Below, piece after piece: positions 1 to 5,300 of a stretch of 6,421 nt of DNA; position 1 is the first letter of the stretch; every line of letters starts with the position of its first letter. The translations under genes and the position numbers were made by a program. The stretch is taken from the NCBI GenBank assembly GCA_030639705.1, contig DAOWKX010000004.1:1-6421 (forward strand), read 5' to 3'. Origin of the DNA: Candidatus Aminicenantota bacterium (lineage in GTDB: Bacteria > Acidobacteriota > Aminicenantia > UBA2199). Under the pieces are notes generated by a model. It made no database searches. It saw nothing but the letters and a program-made list of their open reading frames with translations, and was not told where the DNA came from.

Positions 1-770
1 TCCGTACCTCTTCTGGCGTTTTTAATATCGTTCCCCGATACGATGACCCTTTCCTTTAACACATAATATCCTCTGTCTGCTCTTCTTTCGGCTTTACTGT
101 TTTTTTCTTTTATAATCATCAAATCTTCAGGAAGCTGGTTGTTATATTCTTTCAAATCCTCTTCTTTAGACGGGAAGGTACCGGCAACAGCCTCATGGTA
201 GGTTAGCATTGCCGTACTCTTTATCAGATCTTTTACCCTGGCAGGATCATCAATCCCCGGAAGCTGAACCAGTAATCGATCTTCACTTAACAGCTCTTTT
301 TGAATCACCGGTTCAGATACTCCATATTCATCGATTCGATTTCTGATGGTTTCCAGGGCTTGATCAACCGATTGATCCCTCATCTGCATTTCAATATTGG
401 GCCGCAGTGTTAAGGTTACCCGGTTGGTTGAAAAAGCATAATTCCAGTCCCTGAAATAATCGTCGAGTATGTCTTTTATGTTTTCTTCATTTTCGTATGA
501 TATACCGCTTAACTCAAATTTGTTTATATCCTTTCTGACAATTTTATCAAAGGTAATACTGGATTCCTGCAGCAGGTTTTTTAACTGCTCGCTGTTCTGA
601 TCGGTCTGAATCTTTATGGCATCATCGGTAATGACTTCGAGAACCAGATGCATCCCCCCTTTCAAATCGAGTCCCAGTCTGATTTTCTCTTTGGGTGGAT
701 AGAACATGAATATTGAAACTCCAATTACAAGCAGTATCAATCCAATTTTCCATCCCATTGATTTGTTCAT
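1..770 (-). CDS. secD: Protein translocase subunit SecD (N-terminal part, cut by window edge)
   Basis: SecD works with SecF in the inner membrane as an accessory of the SecYEG channel, using the proton gradient to help pull exported proteins out on the far side. The frame starts at ATG 768-770 and stays open to the left edge, giving 256 codons of a protein that usually exceeds 500. A strong GGAGG lies six bases upstream (777-781), which supports this start. Residues 6-24 form the first membrane segment (GLILLVIGVSIFMFY). It is followed by the hallmark RLGLDLKGG at 31-39, then by the periplasmic region with NRIDEYGVSEP (144-154) and RLLVQLPGIDDP (165-176), all typical of SecD. The later periplasmic head and the other membrane segments are outside the window. 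It follows yajC after 103 bases, and secF is expected next. Identification is very secure; nothing looks broken. Confidence 0.97.
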   Translation of the reverse strand, partial: MNKSMGWKIGLILLVIGVSIFMFYPPKEKIRLGLDLKGGMHLVLEVITDDAIKIQTDQNSEQLKNLLQESSITFDKIVRKDINKFELSGISYENEENIKDILDDYFRDWNYAFSTNRVTLTLRPNIEMQMRDQSVDQALETIRNRIDEYGVSEPVIQKELLSEDRLLVQLPGIDDPARVKDLIKSTAMLTYHEAVAGTFPSKEEDLKEYNNQLPEDLMIIKEKNSKAERRADRGYYVLKERVIVSGNDIKNARRGT

Positions 771-836
771 TTTTTTCCTCCAAAAATTATTTTGTGAGAG
801 CCATGCAACCTATTTAGATTTTTTTTATATTAAGAA

Positions 837-857
837 TTATGACCACCGGGGTCATAA
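837..857. repeat. Perfect inverted repeat in the yajC-secD gap
   Basis: Arms TTATGACC (837-844) and GGTCATAA (850-857) are exact reverse complements around a five-base loop, so the transcript between yajC and secD can fold an 8-bp hairpin. In the direction of transcription the hairpin is followed by mixed AT sequence and not by a clean U-run, so it is not a convincing intrinsic terminator. It could be an mRNA processing or stability element, a leaky attenuator, or a protein-binding site. The structure is seen directly; its role is unknown. Confidence 0.55.
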
Positions 858-873
858 AAATGTCATGGCTTCA

Positions 874-1197
874 TTATTTGGGTTTGACTTCGGTACCAGT
901 CTTATCAACGATACCTGAAATCGATGATTTTGTAATCTGTAACCTGGTGTTTTTGTCGACTTCGATTTCAATTCTGTCATCCATGATCCGGGTAACCGTA
1001 CCATAGATTCCACCGGAGGTAATAACCCGTTCTCCACCTTTTAATCCACCGATCAATTCCTGATGTCTCTTTTGTTTTTTCCTGGCAGGCATGATTATGA
1101 GAAAATAAAAAATAACAAATATAATGATAAACGGAAGTAACGCACTCAGCATATTTGGTTGGCCAGCTCCACCGGCTGTTTGTCCATATAAAAACAT
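874..1197 (-). CDS. yajC: Preprotein translocase subunit YajC
   Basis: YajC is a small single-span inner-membrane protein that associates with SecDF (and YidC) in the Sec export machinery. It is not essential in the species studied. The 107-residue product has a short N-terminal tail, one membrane segment at about 18-36 (SALLPFIIIFVIFYFLIIM), a basic stretch directly after it (PARKKQKR, 37-44), and the conserved cytoplasmic domain with LKGGERVITSGGIYGTV at 52-68. Length and layout match the family. The open frame could begin at an upstream ATG (1267-1269), but the ATG at 1195-1197 is preferred: it has AAAGGAG six bases upstream and places the membrane segment at the usual distance from the N-terminus. 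Only one base separates it from the tgt stop codon, so translational coupling is likely. The neighbours tgt and secD form the classic cluster. Confidence 0.96.
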   Translation of the reverse strand: MFLYGQTAGGAGQPNMLSALLPFIIIFVIFYFLIIMPARKKQKRHQELIGGLKGGERVITSGGIYGTVTRIMDDRIEIEVDKNTRLQITKSSISGIVDKTGTEVKPK

Positions 1198-1198
1198 T

Positions 1199-2314
1199 TC
1201 ACACTCCTTTTTTGTATAGAGATAAAAATTTCTCTTTAAATATTCTAAAATTAAATTGGTTAATAGCATACCTTATTTTAAACATAAAATCAAGGTAAAA
1301 AGTCAGGTTGTGAATCGTATTCAGGATGGCTGAACTGATTTCTTTTGATAGGTATAGATGCCGGAGATAAGCCCTAGAAAAATTTTTACAGGTATGACAT
1401 AAACAATCAGGATCCGGAGGTCGGATGTCATATTTGTATCTTTCATTTTTTATGACCAGCTTCCCTCTGGAGGTGAAAAGGGTTCCGTTCCGGGCGTTTC
1501 TGCTTGGCAATACACAATCAAACATATCCACTCCCTTTTCAACGGCTAATATGATATCTTCAGGTGTTCCGGATCCCATCAAATATCTGGGTTTTTCCTC
1601 AGGCATCATGGGAAGTAAAAAGGAGAGTATTTTTAGGAATTCCGACTGGGTTTCACCCACACTTAATCCGCCGATTCCATAACCTTCAAAATCCATGGTG
1701 GTTAAAGTCTCAAGGGATGATTTTCTCAAACCCTCGAATAAGCCACCCTGGATAATAGCAAATTGGGCATTCGATTGATTTGTCTTCAAAAAGTGCTGCC
1801 GTGCTCGTTTGGCCCAATTGTGGGTGATGGTCAAAGCCTTTTTGTCCTTTGCCCTGGTTGATGGGTGGGGATTAAAGAAATCCAGTACCATCTGAATGTC
1901 AGAGCCCAGTATATTCTGAATATCCACAACTTTTTCAGGCGACAGAAATAATTTTTGTCCATCAATATGAGATTTGAAGGTCACTCCTTCAAGGATCACT
2001 TTGGCATTCTCCCTGATTGAGAAGATTTGAAATCCGCCGCTGTCAGTGAGGATGGGTCGTCGCCAGGACATAAAATGATGCAATGATTTAAACTGTTGAA
2101 TGACTTTCAGTCCGGGTCTGAGAAAAAGATGATATGTGTTACCCAGGATGATCTGGGCGCCCGAATTCAACAGAAGCTCCGGAATCAATGCTTTGACAGT
2201 CCCGGTGGTGGCAACAGGCATAAAAACAGGTGTTTTAATGACACCGTGCTGGGTTTTAATTAAACCTGTCCTGGCACTGGATTCCCCGTCGGTATTCAGG
2301 ATTTTAAAAAACAC
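1199..2314 (-). CDS. tgt: tRNA-guanine(34) transglycosylase (queuine/preQ1 tRNA-ribosyltransferase)
   Basis: Tgt swaps guanine-34 in the anticodon of tRNAs for Asp, Asn, His and Tyr for the queuosine precursor preQ1. The 371-residue product is full length and collinear with known bacterial enzymes, beginning right at the family's usual N-terminus. Visible landmarks: LTDSGGFQ (89-96) with the active-site Asp91; IIQGGLFEGLR (187-197); GIGGLSVGE (213-221) in the base-recognition loop; MFDCVLP (264-270) with Asp266, the expected nucleophile; and the zinc site Cys304, Cys306, Cys309 (CLCHTC) plus His335 in IHNLTFYLD. An oddity is MVLDFFNP at 142-149, where most bacterial enzymes I know read roughly FDECTP/FDECPP. 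The base-binding Asp145 is kept, but the Glu and Cys after it are both Phe. The start is GTG, with GGGAGG four bases upstream. It lies 38 bases after the SDR gene and one base before yajC. Confidence 0.97.
   Translation of the reverse strand: MFFKILNTDGESSARTGLIKTQHGVIKTPVFMPVATTGTVKALIPELLLNSGAQIILGNTYHLFLRPGLKVIQQFKSLHHFMSWRRPILTDSGGFQIFSIRENAKVILEGVTFKSHIDGQKLFLSPEKVVDIQNILGSDIQMVLDFFNPHPSTRAKDKKALTITHNWAKRARQHFLKTNQSNAQFAIIQGGLFEGLRKSSLETLTTMDFEGYGIGGLSVGETQSEFLKILSFLLPMMPEEKPRYLMGSGTPEDIILAVEKGVDMFDCVLPSRNARNGTLFTSRGKLVIKNERYKYDIRPPDPDCLCHTCKNFSRAYLRHLYLSKEISSAILNTIHNLTFYLDFMFKIRYAINQFNFRIFKEKFLSLYKKGV
1204..1210 (-). promoter_or_regulatory. Ribosome binding site of yajC, inside the end of tgt
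   Basis: AAAGGAG sits six bases before the yajC ATG and is read as the last Lys-Gly-Val codons of tgt. It decides the yajC start against the longer upstream alternative, and it makes translation of yajC likely to depend on ribosomes finishing tgt. Confidence 0.8.
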
Positions 2315-2318
2315 ATGA

Positions 2319-2324
2319 CCTCCC
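2319..2324 (-). promoter_or_regulatory. Ribosome binding site of tgt, deciding a GTG start
   Basis: GGGAGG stands four bases before GTG 2312-2314, the start that matches the family N-terminus. An ATG overlaps it out of frame (2314-2316), only two bases from the site, and opens a six-codon frame ending in TGA. The GTG is therefore the productive start, although the spacing is on the short side. Confidence 0.65.
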
Positions 2325-2352
2325 TGGATAAACCCATCTTTCAGGTGGAATT

Positions 2353-3012
2353 TTATTCAATTGTCACATTTAATCCGCTTTTTTTACCGGATATTATATC
2401 ATAGATATTTTCTGCGACTAAACGCGGGAAAACCTGATTACCATTTTTTAATTTTTCTATAGCTCCATATAATGTTACCGGAGACACCAGGTTAAAACGG
2501 ATGTTTTTGTAGTATCGGGCAAATGATTTGGTGATCAGAAGAAGCGCATTTTTGGCAATTGCATAGGGAAGGGCTTCTTTATAGGCCATGATTTTACCCA
2601 GGTTTTCAAATCCAATATTAACGACTGATTGAAGTAAGGTATGGTGAATAAAAAATTGGGTTATTTCAATGACGGTTAATACGTTGTGAAAAAAATCATG
2701 ATAATAATCCTCTGATTTCAGTTCCGGAACACTCTTAAGTGTGATGGGGCCATAGGTATTTATAAGATAATGACAACCAGCTAAATCCGGCTGGTTTTTT
2801 TTTAAAAAAGTTTTTATACTCTTCAAATCAAAAAAATCTGCCTGAAGCCACTGGCAATTTTTTTGAGATTCGGGTTTGCTTTTATGGTACTGGGCAATGA
2901 CAAAAAGATTATTTTCCAGGCATACTTCCACAAGTGATTTCCCTAATAATCCGGATGCACCGGTGATTAATATTTTTTTCAATTTTATCCCTTTATTGTA
3001 TCCTGTTTTCAT
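2353..3012 (-). CDS. Short-chain dehydrogenase/reductase, FolM/PTR1-like (putative pteridine reductase)
   Basis: This is a 219-residue Rossmann-fold protein of the SDR superfamily. Visible: nucleotide-binding ITGASGLLG (16-24), which follows the TGxxGxxG spacing rather than the classical TGxxxGxG; YHKSK (42-46) after the second strand; LINTYG (83-88) in place of the NNAG motif; and YAIAK (150-154), the YxxxK catalytic pair. The stretches LQADF (56-60) and ITKSFARYY (160-168), plus YHKS, recall the dihydromonapterin reductase FolM and pteridine reductase PTR1. Those enzymes reduce dihydropterins or dihydrofolate with NADPH, and the adjoining folD fits such a role. The usual catalytic Ser (Asp in PTR1) is absent: Phe135 occupies it, followed by Glu136, and no Ser or Thr occurs between 130 and 149. 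The ATG directly abuts the folD stop codon but has a poor ribosome site. A TTG at 2980-2982, ten codons in, has AAGGGA five bases upstream and may be the true start. SDR membership is secure; the substrate is inference. Confidence 0.8.
   Translation of the reverse strand: MKTGYNKGIKLKKILITGASGLLGKSLVEVCLENNLFVIAQYHKSKPESQKNCQWLQADFFDLKSIKTFLKKNQPDLAGCHYLINTYGPITLKSVPELKSEDYYHDFFHNVLTVIEITQFFIHHTLLQSVVNIGFENLGKIMAYKEALPYAIAKNALLLITKSFARYYKNIRFNLVSPVTLYGAIEKLKNGNQVFPRLVAENIYDIISGKKSGLNVTIE
2775..2803 (+). terminator. Terminator-shaped hairpin antisense to the SDR gene
   Basis: On the plus strand, AACCAGC (2775-2781) pairs perfectly with GCTGGTT (2790-2796) around an eight-base loop, and the T-run continues to 2803. 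This has the form of a Rho-independent terminator, but it faces against the direction of every gene here and lies inside SDR coding sequence. It could stop antisense transcription, or it may be a chance product of codons for Lys-Lys-Asn-Gln-Pro and the Leu-Ala-Gly-Cys that follows. The structure is real on paper; function is unproven. Confidence 0.3.
2988..2993 (-). promoter_or_regulatory. Candidate ribosome binding site for a TTG start of the SDR gene
   Basis: AAGGGA lies five bases before TTG 2980-2982. Starting there gives a protein beginning LKKILITGASG, the normal distance of an SDR N-terminus from its first strand. The upstream ATG (3010-3012) adds ten residues and has only a weak GGAA nearby, but it abuts the folD stop and could be used by coupling. 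Confidence 0.4.
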
Positions 3013-3924
3013 CTATTCCAGTTTAAGTTTCTGTTTAAAGAGCAGCAGGGTATTTTGCATAAGCATGGCCACAGTCATGGGGCCGATTCCACCTGGAACC
3101 GGCGTGTAGTAAGATGATTTTTTAAAGGCGTCGATATGAATATCTCCGGTGATGGCATAGCCCTTTTTTTCAAATTTGTTTTGTTGTGACTGGGTACAAA
3201 GTTTTATCACATCCTTGCGCTGATAAAGAAAATTCTGGCCAACATCGATTAAAATAACATTTTTTTTAACCATATCCGGGGTGATAAATCCAGCTTTACC
3301 GATTGCAGCGACAACCAAATCAGCTTTTCTTAGCAATCCGGCCAGGTGTTTGGTCTTGGAATGGCAGATGGTCACCGTGGCATTTCGGTTGGTGAGCATG
3401 CTGGCCAGTGGTTTGCCAACAATAAAACTTCTGCCCACCATTACCACATTTAATCCGGTCAAATCGATCTGATACTCATCCAGAATAACCAATACGCCTG
3501 CGGGTGTGCAGGGATAAATTTCAGTTCTATTTAAGAGAATTTTTCCCAGATTAATGGGGAGAAACCGATCGACATCTTTTCCTGGATCCAGATGATCCAG
3601 TATTTCCCAGGTTTTAAATGTATCTGGTAAAGGCAGTTGAATCAATACAGCATGGACATTTTGATCCTGGTTCAGGTTCTTGATTTGTTTAATCAATCGA
3701 ACTGTAGAAATCCTTTTATCAAGTTCAATCACCCGGGAATTGATCCCCAGTTTTTGCGCAATTTTGTGTTTTTTTCTGACATAGGCTTGAGATGCAGGAT
3801 TATCACCTACGATGATAACTGTCAAACCGGGAATTTGATTGGACGTTCTTTTTAATGAATCGATCTCCTTTTTAATTTTTTCCTGGATTTCACCAGCAAT
3901 TTTATTCCCATCCAGAACTGTCAC
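3013..3924 (-). CDS. folD: Bifunctional methylenetetrahydrofolate dehydrogenase/methenyltetrahydrofolate cyclohydrolase FolD
   Basis: FolD is cytosolic. It converts 5,10-methylene-THF to 5,10-methenyl-THF with NAD(P)+ and then to 10-formyl-THF, or the reverse in formate-assimilating anaerobes. The 303-residue product is slightly long for the family. The catalytic residues are visible: Tyr48 and Lys52 in YVRKK, Gln96 in LIQLPLP, and Asp119 in KDVD (116-119). Also present are PCTPAG (138-143), the cofactor loop GRSFIVGKP (164-172) and the C-terminal signature PGGIGPMT (277-284). Two deviations: the usual KDVDGFHP reads KDVDRFLP, and about 30 residues separate DVG (227-229) from GD (260-261) where the E. 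coli enzyme has about 10. The start is GTG with AAGGAG seven bases upstream. The 54-base gap before it shows no clear promoter or terminator, so cotranscription with the DUF1015 gene is likely. The SDR gene follows immediately after the TAG stop. Confidence 0.96.
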   Translation of the reverse strand: MTVLDGNKIAGEIQEKIKKEIDSLKRTSNQIPGLTVIIVGDNPASQAYVRKKHKIAQKLGINSRVIELDKRISTVRLIKQIKNLNQDQNVHAVLIQLPLPDTFKTWEILDHLDPGKDVDRFLPINLGKILLNRTEIYPCTPAGVLVILDEYQIDLTGLNVVMVGRSFIVGKPLASMLTNRNATVTICHSKTKHLAGLLRKADLVVAAIGKAGFITPDMVKKNVILIDVGQNFLYQRKDVIKLCTQSQQNKFEKKGYAITGDIHIDAFKKSSYYTPVPGGIGPMTVAMLMQNTLLLFKQKLKLE

Positions 3925-3931
3925 TTACTTA

Positions 3932-3937
3932 CTCCTT
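3932..3937 (-). promoter_or_regulatory. Ribosome binding site of folD, deciding a GTG start
   Basis: AAGGAG sits seven bases before GTG 3922-3924. The resulting N-terminus, MTVLDGNKIA, matches where FolD proteins normally begin, so the GTG start is well supported even though no ATG is available there. Confidence 0.75.
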
Positions 3938-3978
3938 ATCATCCTTATTTTTTTTATGAGGATATCTGTGTCTTTTCA

Positions 3979-5217
3979 TTAATCCAGCAGATGAACCACC
4001 AGGCCACTTTTCAATTTTGGTTCAAACCAGGTTGATTTTGGCGGCATGACATTTCCGGAATCAGCCACTCTGAATAATTGCCCGATAGAGGTGGGGAACA
4101 ATGAGAAACCGATTTGATAATCTCCTGAATTCACTTTTTTCTCCAGCTCTTCTGATCCTCTTATTCCACCCACGAAAGCAATCCGATTGTCAGTCCGCGG
4201 GTCTTTAATGTCAAGAATCGGATTCAAAAGATTTTTCTGTAATATTGAAACATCAAGTGATTCCACCGGATCTTCAGCATTAAAAGTATGGCTTTCTGCT
4301 TTTAATTGATACCATTTACCCTCGATATATAAACAAAATTCATGAGGATTTCGGGGAGTTTTTATTTCTGTCTCCTGAAAAGAAAAATTTTTAGATATCT
4401 TGTGAAAAAGTTCAGCCTTGTTTTGGTGATTTAAATCTTTTACGACTCTATTATAAGCCAGAATCTTCATTTGATTATGTGGAAAGATAACCGATAAAAA
4501 AAAGTTATATTCTTCGTTACCGGTGTAGGTTTTGTTCCGGGATTGTCGCATTTGTTTTATTCTGGTTGCGGCAGCGGATCGATGGTGTCCGTCTGCCACG
4601 TAAATAGTGTTCAGTTTTGAAAATTCAAACTGAATCCGTTGAATCAACTCCGGATCATGGACAACGTAAAAAATATGGATTACCGTGTCTTGAGATTGAA
4701 ATTTGTATTCAGGTTCCTGTTCCATGGCTTTATTTATAAGGTTTTCAATTCTATCATTTTGTTTAAAAGTTAAAAACACCGGACCGGTATTGGCATTCAG
4801 GATTTCGATATGTCGCATCCTATCGATCTCTTTATTTTCCCTGGTAAATTCATGTTTTTTTATGATATTATCCTCGTAATTCTGAACCGATGCACTGGCT
4901 ACGATTCCAACCTGAGTATGTTCATCCCATATTTGTTTATAAATATAAAAGTGGTTTTTTTTATCCTGAATCAGAATGTTTTCTTTTATAAAACGATCGA
5001 AATTACTTTTTGCTTTTTCATAGACCTGGTCCGAATAAGCATCAATGGTATCCGGTAAATCAATTTCCGGTTTGATAATATGTAAAAATGAATAATCATT
5101 GCCCGATGCCAATTCTTTTGCTTCTTTTTTGTTTAATACATCATAGGGAGGGGAGGCCACCAGCTGAACAATATCTTTTCTGGGTCTTAAACCTTTAAAA
5201 GGTTCAATCCGAACCAT
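3979..5217 (-). CDS. DUF1015 family protein
   Basis: The 412-residue product is a complete member of DUF1015 (COG4198), a soluble family common in anaerobes. Family hallmarks run the whole length: ASPPYDVL (21-28), KKHEFTRENKEIDRMRHI (120-137), NANTGPVFLTF (141-151), VADGHHRSAAA (207-217), LDVSIL (321-326), KDPRTDN (338-344), and MPPKSTWFEPKLKSG (391-405) near the C-terminus. There is no signal peptide or membrane segment. The DGHHR motif recalls the ParB/sulfiredoxin-type fold used by free-serine kinases such as SerK. I also recall, without being able to check, that some DUF1015 genes neighbour serine biosynthesis genes and that free-serine kinase activity has been proposed for the family, so treat that as a lead only. 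The ATG start has an excellent AGGAGG seven bases upstream (5225-5230) and a consensus promoter before that, making this the first gene of the transcription unit. Family assignment is firm; biochemical role is uncertain. Confidence 0.93.
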   Translation of the reverse strand: MVRIEPFKGLRPRKDIVQLVASPPYDVLNKKEAKELASGNDYSFLHIIKPEIDLPDTIDAYSDQVYEKAKSNFDRFIKENILIQDKKNHFYIYKQIWDEHTQVGIVASASVQNYEDNIIKKHEFTRENKEIDRMRHIEILNANTGPVFLTFKQNDRIENLINKAMEQEPEYKFQSQDTVIHIFYVVHDPELIQRIQFEFSKLNTIYVADGHHRSAAATRIKQMRQSRNKTYTGNEEYNFFLSVIFPHNQMKILAYNRVVKDLNHQNKAELFHKISKNFSFQETEIKTPRNPHEFCLYIEGKWYQLKAESHTFNAEDPVESLDVSILQKNLLNPILDIKDPRTDNRIAFVGGIRGSEELEKKVNSGDYQIGFSLFPTSIGQLFRVADSGNVMPPKSTWFEPKLKSGLVVHLLD

Positions 5218-5244
5218 TTGATTACCTCCTGGTTTGTAGAATAG

Positions 5245-5255
5245 TAAACTGTTTA
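5245..5255. repeat. Short palindrome at the expected transcription start
   Basis: TAAAC-T-GTTTA forms an 11-base palindrome that begins two bases after the -10 box and covers the expected transcription start. A dimeric regulator could bind here, or it could be a chance feature of AT-rich sequence. It is too short to assign. Confidence 0.25.
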
Positions 5256-5256
5256 T

Positions 5257-5284
5257 ATTATAAAAAAAAGCATTTTTATGTCAA
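5257..5284 (-). promoter_or_regulatory. Consensus sigma70-type promoter for the DUF1015-folD-SDR-tgt-yajC-secD unit
   Basis: Read on the minus strand, TTGACA (5279-5284) and TATAAT (5257-5262) both match the housekeeping consensus exactly and are separated by 16 bases. Transcription would begin near 5250, leaving an untranslated leader of about 33 bases that carries the strong ribosome site of the DUF1015 gene. The promoter lies in the only gap between the OPT transporter and DUF1015, so the downstream genes probably have their own strong constitutive start. No clear intrinsic terminator for the OPT gene is visible in the same gap, so some read-through is possible. Confidence 0.8.
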
Positions 5285-5300
5285 TAAATCTCTTAAAAGT

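Noticed and set aside
817..855. 12-codon frame (MTPVVILNIKKI) upstream of secD as a possible arrest or leader peptide
   Set aside because: No Shine-Dalgarno sequence precedes it, it has no membrane-targeting or known arrest motif, and its start lies in the hairpin arm.
706..918. Plus-strand open frame of 70 codons across the secD start, the gap and the yajC end
   Set aside because: It is antisense to well-identified genes, has no ribosome site, and its low-complexity Phe/Ile-rich product reflects the AT-rich gap.
1198..1269. Longer YajC starting at the ATG at 1267-1269
   Set aside because: It would overlap tgt by 71 bases and add 24 residues before the membrane segment; the ATG at 1195-1197 has a strong ribosome site and the usual family N-terminus.
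4810..5058. Plus-strand open frame of 82 codons within the DUF1015 gene
   Set aside because: Shadow of a firmly assigned gene; the hydrophobic product arises from reading Lys/Asp/Asn codons in reverse, and no start signal is present.
5263..5300. Intrinsic terminator for the OPT gene before the run of eight T on the minus strand
   Set aside because: Only a three-base stem can be drawn before the T-run; the sequence is better explained as the spacer of the consensus promoter.
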